A DNA stretch of 64,000 nt, taken from the NCBI RefSeq assembly GCF_004522235.1, contig NZ_SDLT01000016.1, positions 1-64,000 on the forward strand. Direction: 5' to 3'. This document shows positions 57,392-64,000 of this stretch, one piece after another. Each line of letters begins with the position of its first letter. Position 1 is the stretch's first letter. The notes beneath the pieces are model-generated. The model saw nothing but the letters and a program-made list of their open reading frames with translations, was not told the DNA's origin and did no database searches. This stretch comes from Amycolatopsis nivea (GTDB lineage Bacteria > Actinomycetota > Actinomycetes > Mycobacteriales > Pseudonocardiaceae). The translations under genes were made by a program, and so were the position numbers.

Positions 57392-59380
57392 TTGAAGCCC
57401 TATCCGTTCACCGCTGTCGTCGGGATGCCGGACCTGCGTCTGGCGCTCGTCCTGTCCTCGATCTCGCCCGCGGTCGGCGGGGTGCTGGTGCGGGGCGAGA
57501 AGGGCACCGCGAAGTCGACCATGGTGCGCGCGCTCGCGGGGCTGCTGCCGGGCGTCGACGTGGTGGAGCACTGCCGGTTCTCCTGCGACCCGGTCAGCCC
57601 GGACCCGGCGTGCCCGGACGGGCCGCACGCGGCGGGCGCTCCCGCGCACCGGCGGCCGGCGCGGCTGGTGGAACTGCCGGTCGGCGCGGCGGAGGACCGG
57701 GTCGTCGGCTCGCTGAACCTGGAGAAGGCGCTGGCCGAGGGCGTCACCGACTACCAGCCCGGTCTGCTGGCCGCCGCGCATCGCGGGCTGCTGTACGTCG
57801 ACGAGGTCAACCTGCTGCACGACCACCTGGTGGACACGCTGCTCGACGCGGCGGCGATGGGCCGGGCGACGGTCGAGCGCGAGGGCGTTTCGGTTTCGCA
57901 CGCGGCGCGGTTCGTGCTGATCGGGACGATGAACCCGGAGGAGGGCGAACTGCGGCCGCAGCTGCTCGACCGGTTCGGCCTGACCGTCGAGGTCGCGTCG
58001 AGCCGGGATCCGGAGCAGCGCGTCGAGGTCGTCCGGCGGCGGCTGGCCTACGAAGCGGACCCGGACGGTTTCGCCGACGGCTACGCCTCGGCGGACGCGG
58101 ACCTGGCGGCGAAGATCGAGGCGGCGCAACGGCTTCTGCCGTCGGTGAAGCTGCCGGACGAGGCGCTGCGGCAGATCGCCGAGGTGTGCGCGTCGTTCGA
58201 GGTCGACGGCATGCGCGCGGACATCGTGACGGCGCGGACGGCGGTCGCGCACGCGGCGTGGGCCGGGCGCGCCGAGGTCACCACCGAGGACATCCGGGTC
58301 GCGGCGCGGCTCGCGCTGCCGCACCGGCGGCGGCGGAATCCGTTTGACGCGCCGGGGATTTCCGAGGAGCAGCTGGAGCAGGCGTTGGAGGATTCGCAGC
58401 CGCCGCCCGAGGGGCCGGACGACGACGGTCCCGGCGAGGGCGGCCCCGGTCCGGATAACGGCGGCCCGCCGCCGGACGGAGGCCCGTCCGGTTCGGACGG
58501 TCCTCCGCCCGCGGACAGCGGCGAAACCCCGGCCCCGTCGGGCAATGGGTCTTCGCCGCAGAAGACGGTCAGTGCCGGGGATACCTTTCGGGCGCGGGTC
58601 TTCCGGGTGAAGGGCACCGGCGAGGGCGAGCGGGGTCGTCGGTCGCGCGCGATCACCGACACCGGCCGGACGATCGGCGTGCAGCCGCCCAGCGTGCGGG
58701 AGGGACGGCCGCACCTGGTCGCGACGATCCGTGCTGCCGCACCGCATCAGCAGGCGCGGGGCCGGTCCGGGGCGGGTCTCGAAGTGCGGTCCGCGGATCT
58801 GCGGTTCGCGCTGCGCGAAGGCCGCGAAGGCAATCTGGTGCTGTTCTGTGTGGACGCGTCGGGCTCGATGGGCGCGCGGGCGCGGATGCGGGAAGTGAAG
58901 ACCGCGGTGCTGTCGCTGCTGTTGGACGCCTACCAACGGCGAGACAAGGTCGGTCTCGTCACGTTCCGTGGCGCGGACGCCGAGCTGGCGCTCCCGCCGA
59001 CGATCAGTGTCGAAGCCGCAGCGGCCCGGCTGGAAGGCTTGCCGACCGGCGGCCGCACGCCGCTGGCTGAGGGATTGCTGGAAGCCGCGCGGGTGCTGCG
59101 CGTCGAGGCGATCCGGGATCCGCGCCGTCGGCCGCTGCTGGTGCTCGTCACCGACGGCCGCGCCACGAGCGGTTCCGACGCGGTCGCGCGAGCCAAGGCC
59201 GCCGCGGGTTTGCTGACTGACGTGACGACGATCGTGATGGACTGCGAGACCGGCCGGATGCGTCTCGGCCTGGCCACGGAACTGGCCGGGCACTTGGGTG
59301 CCGAGCACGTGCCACTGTCCGAGGTGGCCGCTGAATCGCTGGCCTCGGCCGTGCGCGAACGGACGGGGAGGGCTGCCTGA
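57392..59380 (+). CDS. ChlI/ChlD fusion, cobaltochelatase ATPase partner
   Basis: The 662-residue protein joins an AAA+ ChlI-like domain (about 1-330; Walker A RGEKGTAKST, sensor GTMNPEEGELRPQLLDRFG), an acidic Pro/Gly/Asp linker (about 335-395), and a vWA domain (about 465-660) with MIDAS motif CVDASGSMG (near 487). In actinobacteria this fusion replaces CobS/CobT as the motor that drives CobN. The TTG at 57392 has GGGAG at a good distance; GTG 57386 is an alternative. It heads the plus-strand cob operon. Confidence 0.9.
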   Translation: MKPYPFTAVVGMPDLRLALVLSSISPAVGGVLVRGEKGTAKSTMVRALAGLLPGVDVVEHCRFSCDPVSPDPACPDGPHAAGAPAHRRPARLVELPVGAAEDRVVGSLNLEKALAEGVTDYQPGLLAAAHRGLLYVDEVNLLHDHLVDTLLDAAAMGRATVEREGVSVSHAARFVLIGTMNPEEGELRPQLLDRFGLTVEVASSRDPEQRVEVVRRRLAYEADPDGFADGYASADADLAAKIEAAQRLLPSVKLPDEALRQIAEVCASFEVDGMRADIVTARTAVAHAAWAGRAEVTTEDIRVAARLALPHRRRRNPFDAPGISEEQLEQALEDSQPPPEGPDDDGPGEGGPGPDNGGPPPDGGPSGSDGPPPADSGETPAPSGNGSSPQKTVSAGDTFRARVFRVKGTGEGERGRRSRAITDTGRTIGVQPPSVREGRPHLVATIRAAAPHQQARGRSGAGLEVRSADLRFALREGREGNLVLFCVDASGSMGARARMREVKTAVLSLLLDAYQRRDKVGLVTFRGADAELALPPTISVEAAAARLEGLPTGGRTPLAEGLLEAARVLRVEAIRDPRRRPLLVLVTDGRATSGSDAVARAKAAAGLLTDVTTIVMDCETGRMRLGLATELAGHLGAEHVPLSEVAAESLASAVRERTGRAA

Positions 59381-59994
59381 TGCCGCAGGGAAAACCGGCT
59401 GTCGTGCCGAAGGACGGGCTCACCACGCGGCAGCGCCGCAACCGCCCGCTGCTCGCCGTGCACACCGGCGAGATGAAAGGGAAATCCACCGCGGCGTTCG
59501 GCATGGCTTTGCGCGCGTGGAACCAGGGCTGGTCGATCGGCGTGTTCCAGTTCGTGAAGTCGGCGAAGTGGCGCGTCGGCGAGGAAGCCGCGTTCAAGGC
59601 GCTCGGGAAGCTGCACGACGACACCGGACAGGGCGGTCCGGTCGAGTGGCACAAAATGGGCGAGGGCTGGAGCTGGTCGCGCAAGCAAGGGTCCGAAGAG
59701 GACCATGCCGCCAACGCCCAGGAGGGCTGGGCGGAAATCAAGCGCCGGCTCGCCGCCGAAACGCACGATTTCTATGTGCTGGACGAATTCAGCTACCTGC
59801 TCAAATGGGGCTGGCTCGAGGTCGACGACGTCGTGTCCACTTTGGCCGCGCGGCCCGGGCACCAGCACGTCGTGATCACCGGCCGTTACGCGCCGCCGGA
59901 ATTGATCGAGGCCGCGGACCTGGTCGCGGAAATGACGAAGGTGAAGCACCCGATGGACGCCGGGCAGAAGGGCCAGCGGGGGATCGAGTGGTAG
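59380..59994 (+). CDS. cobO: Corrinoid adenosyltransferase CobO
   Basis: The 204-residue protein has Walker A VHTGEMKGKSTAAFGM (about 27-42), VFQFVKSAKWRVGEE and the C-terminal TEMTKVKHPMDAGQKGQRGIEW, identifying CobO/BtuR. It transfers the adenosyl group of ATP to cob(I)yrinic acid a,c-diamide. Its ATG overlaps the previous TGA (TGATG) and its stop overlaps the cobB start. Confidence 0.96.
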   Translation: MPQGKPAVVPKDGLTTRQRRNRPLLAVHTGEMKGKSTAAFGMALRAWNQGWSIGVFQFVKSAKWRVGEEAAFKALGKLHDDTGQGGPVEWHKMGEGWSWSRKQGSEEDHAANAQEGWAEIKRRLAAETHDFYVLDEFSYLLKWGWLEVDDVVSTLAARPGHQHVVITGRYAPPELIEAADLVAEMTKVKHPMDAGQKGQRGIEW

Positions 59995-61340
59995 CACGGG
60001 TCGTCATTGCCGCACCCGGTTCCGGGCACGGCAAAACCACCATCGCGGCCGGTCTGATGGCCGCGTTGCGCACCGCCGGGCACGTCGTGTCCGGGCACAA
60101 GGTCGGTCCGGATTTCATCGACCCCAGCTACCATTCGCTCGCCACCGGTCGCCCCGCACGGAACCTGGACCCGTTCCTGCAAGGCGAGGACACGCTGGTT
60201 CCGTTGCTGCGCCACGGTTCCGCGGGCGCGGACATCGCGGTCATCGAAGGCGTGATGGGCCTTTTCGACGGCGCTTTGGGCACCGAAGGCTACGCGTCGA
60301 CCGCCCATGTCGCGCGGCTGCTCGACGCGCCGGTCGTGCTGGTGGTCGACGCTTCGGCGGCTTCGCGCAGCGTCGCGGCGACCGTGCTGGGGTTCGCGCA
60401 GTACGACACCCGCGTCCGGCTGGCCGGGGTGATCCTGAACAAACTGGGCTCGCAACGGCACGAAGACGAGATTGTCACCGCGCTGGAAGCGACCGGCGTC
60501 CCGTTGCTGGGTGCCTTGCGGCGTAACGAAAACGTACACGCGCCGAGTCGGCATCTCGGGTTGGTTCCGGCCGCCGAACGAGCCGCGGAGTCGCAGCGGC
60601 TGCTGCCGGAACTGGCGGAATGGGTTGCCGCTGGGGTCGATCTCGAAGGCATCGTGCGGGTGGCCCGAAGCGCCCCCGCACTGACTGGTCCTTTGTGGAA
60701 TGCCGGTCCCGAGTGGGACGGTCCGCGTGCGACCCTCGCCGCTGCGGGCGGTCCGGCGTTCACCTTCCGCTACGCCGAGAACATCGAATTGCTGGCCGCT
60801 CGCGGAATCGACGTCGTGGACATCGACCCCTTGCGAGACAAGGCCCTGCCCGCCGGGTGCGCCGGGTTGTACTTCGGCGGCGGATTCCCGGAAGTGCATG
60901 CCGCCGAGCTGTCGTCCAATGTGGAACTCCGGACGGCAGTCGGTGAGGCTATCGACGCCGGAATGCCGGTGAGTGCGGAATGCGCGGGCTTGCTGTACCT
61001 GTGTCGTTCCTTGGACGGATTGCCGATGGTCGGCGCGGTCGCCGCGGACGCGACCATGACGTCGCGGGGGAAACTCGGTTACCGTCGGGCGGTCTCGGTC
61101 GTGGACAACGTGCTCGCAGCGGCCGGGCAACGGGTCACCGGACATGAATTCCACCGCACCGAAATCACTCCCGCACACGGGGAAACCGCCGCGTGGGGCT
61201 GGGATCGCAGCCTGGACGGGTTCGCCTCGGCTTCGCTGCACGCGTCTTACCTGCACGTTCACTGGGCCGGGCATCCCGAACTGGCGGACCGTTTCGCCTC
61301 GCAGGCGCGCGCCCATTCCCTGGCAGCAGTCCATGGCTGA
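59988..61340 (+). CDS. cobB: Hydrogenobyrinic acid a,c-diamide synthase CobB
   Basis: The 450-residue enzyme has the P-loop IAAPGSGHGKTTIAAGLM (about 7-24), HKVGPDFIDPSYH, VIEGVMGLFDG, and a C-terminal class I glutaminase domain with the nucleophilic Cys in VSAECAGLLYLC (about 331). It amidates the a and c side chains using glutamine and ATP. The GTG at 59988 overlaps cobO by 7 bp; the next gene overlaps by 8 bp. Confidence 0.95.
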   Translation: MVARVVIAAPGSGHGKTTIAAGLMAALRTAGHVVSGHKVGPDFIDPSYHSLATGRPARNLDPFLQGEDTLVPLLRHGSAGADIAVIEGVMGLFDGALGTEGYASTAHVARLLDAPVVLVVDASAASRSVAATVLGFAQYDTRVRLAGVILNKLGSQRHEDEIVTALEATGVPLLGALRRNENVHAPSRHLGLVPAAERAAESQRLLPELAEWVAAGVDLEGIVRVARSAPALTGPLWNAGPEWDGPRATLAAAGGPAFTFRYAENIELLAARGIDVVDIDPLRDKALPAGCAGLYFGGGFPEVHAAELSSNVELRTAVGEAIDAGMPVSAECAGLLYLCRSLDGLPMVGAVAADATMTSRGKLGYRRAVSVVDNVLAAAGQRVTGHEFHRTEITPAHGETAAWGWDRSLDGFASASLHASYLHVHWAGHPELADRFASQARAHSLAAVHG

Positions 61341-62358
61341 GTACGACCTCCACCACCACGGCGATCGCGAAGTCGGCGAGGGACTTGTCGACCTGGCCGT
61401 GAACGTCCGGCTCCCGGCTCCGCCTTCGTGGCTGCGCGCGGAACTCGCCGCCGCCCTGGACGACCTGGCAGCCTACCCGGACCCGACCCGCGCCGCGGAA
61501 GCCGTCGCTGCCCGCCATGGCCGGGATTTCGCCGACGTCCTGGTGACTGCCGGTGCCGCGGAAGCGTTCACGCTGCTGGCCGCGCTTCCCGCTGAGCACG
61601 CAGTGGTGGTCCACCCGCAATTCACCGAACCGGAAGCCGCTCTGCGCGCCGCCGGACACACCGTCGACCGGGTCACCCTGTCCGAAGTGGACGATTACCG
61701 CCTAGATCCCGCCGCGGTCCCTGATTCAGCCGACCTGGTCTTCGTCGGCAACCCGACCAACCCGACCTCGGTCCTGCACCCCGCCGATTCGCTGCGGGCC
61801 TTGGCACGCCCCGGACGAGTCCTCGTGGTGGACGAAGCTTTCCTTGACGCCGTCCCCGGGGAGGTCGAAAGCCTTGCCGGAGAACGAATCCCCGGCGTAG
61901 TGGTGGTGCGAAGCCTCACCAAGACCTGGGGCTTGGCGGGCCTGCGAGCCGGATACGTCCTCGCCGAACCGTCATTGATCGCCCGATTGCGCGCGGTACA
62001 GCCACCCTGGTCAGTGTCCACTTTGGCCGCTGTAGCGACGGTTGCCTGCTGCCGTCCCGCCGCCCTGGAAGAAGCTGAAAAACTGGCCGCCGCCGCGGAA
62101 GCCGACCGCGACTACCTGGAATCCGGCTTGGCCGCCCAGGGAATTCCCGTACTCGGCACCCCGCGCGGCCCGTTCGTGCTGATCCGAGTCCCCGGCGGCG
62201 CGGATGTCCGATTGAGACTGCGCGAAGCAGGCTACGCCGTCCGTCGCGGCGACACTTTCCCCGGCCTTGGCCCCGACCACCTTCGCCTCGCGGTCCGAGA
62301 CCGCGCGACGACGGACGCTTTCCTTGCTGCGCTGGCTAATGCTTCTGGAGCGCGGTGA
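61333..62358 (+). CDS. cobC: Threonine-phosphate decarboxylase-like aminotransferase CobC
   Basis: The 341-residue class I/II aminotransferase-fold protein has DLHHHGDREV at the start, VFVGNPTNPTSVLH, VVDEAFLDAVPG, and the PLP Lys in RSLTKTWGLAGLRAGY (K197). It matches the actinobacterial CobC, which supplies (R)-1-amino-2-propanol phosphate or its precursor for the nucleotide loop. It ends the chlID-cobO-cobB-cobC operon and overlaps the convergent lipoprotein gene by 23 bp. Confidence 0.9.
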   Translation: MAEYDLHHHGDREVGEGLVDLAVNVRLPAPPSWLRAELAAALDDLAAYPDPTRAAEAVAARHGRDFADVLVTAGAAEAFTLLAALPAEHAVVVHPQFTEPEAALRAAGHTVDRVTLSEVDDYRLDPAAVPDSADLVFVGNPTNPTSVLHPADSLRALARPGRVLVVDEAFLDAVPGEVESLAGERIPGVVVVRSLTKTWGLAGLRAGYVLAEPSLIARLRAVQPPWSVSTLAAVATVACCRPAALEEAEKLAAAAEADRDYLESGLAAQGIPVLGTPRGPFVLIRVPGGADVRLRLREAGYAVRRGDTFPGLGPDHLRLAVRDRATTDAFLAALANASGAR

Positions 62359-63535
62359 ATTCGTCAAGCCAAGCGTAATTCGGCGCAACCGTGCCGTCGG
62401 GATTCTTCTGCACGGTCGCCCGTGCGAACACGCTGTTGAGCAGCCACGGCGGAGTATCCGGTCCGAAGTCCCCGCCCTTGAGCGCGGCGATGCCCTGATC
62501 GATGCCGTACGCGGCGACGGCGAGCTTTCCGGTCGCGCGGAACTTCGTCATCTGGTCGGTGAGGAAGTTCTTGTTGTTCTCGAACCACGGGCTGGTGCGG
62601 AGGAAATCGTCCCACCGCGCCTTGGGGAACGGCTGGTGCAGCGCGTTGCGGATAACCTGCCAGACCTTGGTGTCCTGCGGCACGTGGTACTTGCCCGCGT
62701 ACTCGGTCGAGATCCGGTCGGCGAGATGCTTCTTCCACAGTTGGACCAGGGAGAACTCAGTGACGAGGAACTTCTTGCCGCCCAGCTTGGGCAGGGTGTA
62801 ATCGAGAAACGCCTGAACCTCGTCCGGCGCGCCGACGTGCGGATGAAGGTCGGTGCCTGCGATCTCCGGCGTGTCGCGGACGTACTTCAGCCAGCGTTCC
62901 GTGCCCGCGCCAGTCCACTTGGGATCCTCGAGATTGTTGAGCGCGCCCATATAGAGGGCGGTCTTTCCCTTGCGCTGCTTGATCACGTGGGCGGCGACGG
63001 TCTCGTAGAATTCGTTGAGCGCGCCGTTGTTCCAGTCCGCCCGCGGGCATTCGATGAACGGCTCGTTGCCGATCACCAGGATGTCGACCTTGTCCATGAC
63101 CGCGGGAAGCACTTTGTCGACCCGCGCGAGATCGGCCTGCATCTCCGGGGTCCCGGGCCGTGGAATCGGCTTGTGGGAGTCGGGAAAATACGGAAACTTG
63201 AGCGACAGAACAGTGCCGTACTGGCGATCGGCCGCTTGCAGCAAGGTCTTGATCGTCGGGTTTTCGGTGGCGCCGTGCTTGTCCAGGTCGGGCATCGCGG
63301 TGAACCCGCGCACCCACTTCGCGCCGGACCGCTGAAGCTCGTCCCAGCCCATGGTGTCCGGATCGGCGTTGAAATTCGCCCCGAGCGCTCCGTCCGGCTT
63401 GGGCACCGCGGTGTTCGGGGCCGGGGCATCGGGCGTCGAACTGCAGGCAGCCGTGGCGAAAACCGAAAAACCGGCGGACAACTGGAACAGCCGACGCCGG
63501 GTAAAGTGCGCGGATGCGGGCGAGCTGGATGCCAC
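62336..63535 (-). CDS. Secreted lipoprotein with a glycoside-hydrolase-like fold
   Basis: The 399-residue precursor has a twin-Arg-containing signal (FTRRRLFQLSAGFSVFATAAC) whose lipobox predicts lipidation at about Cys31. The mature part looks like a TIM-barrel glycosidase: VDILVIGNEPFIECP (about 160-174) could supply the acid Glu and LVTEFSLVQLW (about 250-260) the nucleophile Glu. The family and substrate are uncertain. It lies between cobC and cobS but on the opposite strand to cobC, so it is not obviously a cob gene. Confidence 0.75.
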   Translation of the reverse strand: MASSSPASAHFTRRRLFQLSAGFSVFATAACSSTPDAPAPNTAVPKPDGALGANFNADPDTMGWDELQRSGAKWVRGFTAMPDLDKHGATENPTIKTLLQAADRQYGTVLSLKFPYFPDSHKPIPRPGTPEMQADLARVDKVLPAVMDKVDILVIGNEPFIECPRADWNNGALNEFYETVAAHVIKQRKGKTALYMGALNNLEDPKWTGAGTERWLKYVRDTPEIAGTDLHPHVGAPDEVQAFLDYTLPKLGGKKFLVTEFSLVQLWKKHLADRISTEYAGKYHVPQDTKVWQVIRNALHQPFPKARWDDFLRTSPWFENNKNFLTDQMTKFRATGKLAVAAYGIDQGIAALKGGDFGPDTPPWLLNSVFARATVQKNPDGTVAPNYAWLDEFTALQKH

Positions 63536-63729
63536 GAGGTCCCCTCGGTCATGCGTCGCGGACTCTTCCTTGGTAACACGAGTGGAGCTCGCGTCGCAGC
63601 CTGAGCGTCGATTTCACCGCGCCCGGCGGCGTCTCGGACGGCGATGTGAGCGGCGCGTTTTCGTGGCGGACGTCGGCGAAATCCTTGTGTGGGTCACCTG
63701 TCCGGTTTGGACGACGCCTGGTATGTGAC
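63536..63729. other. Intergenic gap
   Basis: No gene, repeat or clear promoter is seen in these 194 bp between the lipoprotein start and the cobS stop. Confidence 0.5.
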
Positions 63730-64000
63730 CTAGGCGGTCGCCAGCAACGCCGCCGCCACCGCCACTTCGACGCACCCGCCGAGGACGTCGCCGGTCACTC
63801 CGCCGATGCGCTGGACGCACCGGGCCAGCAGCACCGCCGCGGCCGCGTACCCGAGCGCTACCGCGAGACCCCCTCGCCACCACGGCAAACCCGGCGTCAA
63901 CGCGGCGCACCCCGCCGCGAGTACGAACACCAGTACGGCCGCCAGGACCGGAACCGATCCGGCGACCGTCGCGCCCAAGCCCTCCGGCCGGGCCGAGGGG
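63730..64000 (-). CDS. cobS: Adenosylcobinamide-GDP ribazoletransferase CobS (partial, 3' end)
   Basis: The last 89 codons are in the window; the gene continues past the right edge. The segment RPEGLGATVAGSVPVLAA, two hydrophobic helices, and CVQRIGGVTGDVLGGCVEV near the end match the C-terminus of CobS/CobV, a membrane enzyme joining alpha-ribazole to adenosylcobinamide-GDP. It continues the cobalamin gene cluster. Confidence 0.9.
   Translation of the reverse strand, partial: PSARPEGLGATVAGSVPVLAAVLVFVLAAGCAALTPGLPWWRGGLAVALGYAAAAVLLARCVQRIGGVTGDVLGGCVEVAVAAALLATA

Overview
The window is very GC-rich actinomycete DNA. It looks like a member of the Pseudonocardiaceae, most likely Amycolatopsis or a near relative. 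The pointers are an Emb-type cell-wall arabinosyltransferase, an aerobic cobalamin pathway with fused CobIJ and ChlI/ChlD-type chelatase proteins, many GTG and TTG starts, and long runs of genes overlapping by 4 bp. The genus is an inference; there is no rRNA here to fix it.

Positions 1 to about 22,134 are the right part of an integrative conjugative element inserted at a tRNA-Lys(CTT) gene; the left end lies outside the window. On the minus strand (14.6 to 2.3 kb) a translationally coupled type IV secretion module runs: sigma-like HTH protein, VirB2-like pilin, VirB6/TrbL-like channel, PrgI/VirB3-like protein, VirB4 ATPase, GP88-family protein, TraD-like coupling ATPase, replication-relaxation protein, and a secreted transglycosylase/M23 wall hydrolase. 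On the plus strand (15.0 to 22.1 kb), diverging from a repeat-rich control region, are a 34-codon ORF, five consecutive methyltransferase-fold genes (three with an intact TSPPYW catalytic motif, one TRM11-like protein that has lost it, one very divergent), an excisionase and a tyrosine integrase. The integrase reading frame runs through the tRNA-Lys terminator into the tRNA itself. A 44-bp inverted duplication encodes the same basic peptide motif in the sigma-like protein's tail and in the 34-codon ORF.

Positions 22.4 to 37.4 kb are core chromosome of mixed function: tRNA-His, oligoribonuclease (orn), a HerA-like ATPase (DUF853), a DUF3224 protein, a membrane-anchored HtrA-like protease with an elaborate palindromic upstream region and a (GCCGT)15 repeat, an M20 amidohydrolase, a class I methyltransferase, an AlkA-type glycosylase, an M50 peptidase, an Ltp-repeat lipoprotein, proA, a RibD-like protein with inverted domain order, and a GH18 chitinase whose promoter carries a near-perfect DasR (dre) operator. 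Non-coding gaps hold several tandem repeat arrays.

Positions 37.4 to 64 kb are dominated by aerobic cobalamin biosynthesis in several transcription units: cobN with an upstream cobalamin riboswitch; cobG-cobH-cobIJ; cobL-cobM-Gfo/Idh/MocA-cobK-bluB; chlID-cobO-cobB-cobC; and the end of cobS at the window edge. Between them are an XRE-regulated ABC exporter, a MarR/membrane-protein pair, an AraC/Fsr-type MFS pair, a truncated GNAT protein and the arabinosyltransferase. Together the cob genes cover cobalt insertion, ring methylation and contraction (G, H, I, J, K, L, M), amidation (B), adenosylation (O), aminopropanol-linker chemistry (C), lower-ligand synthesis (bluB) and nucleotide-loop assembly (S).
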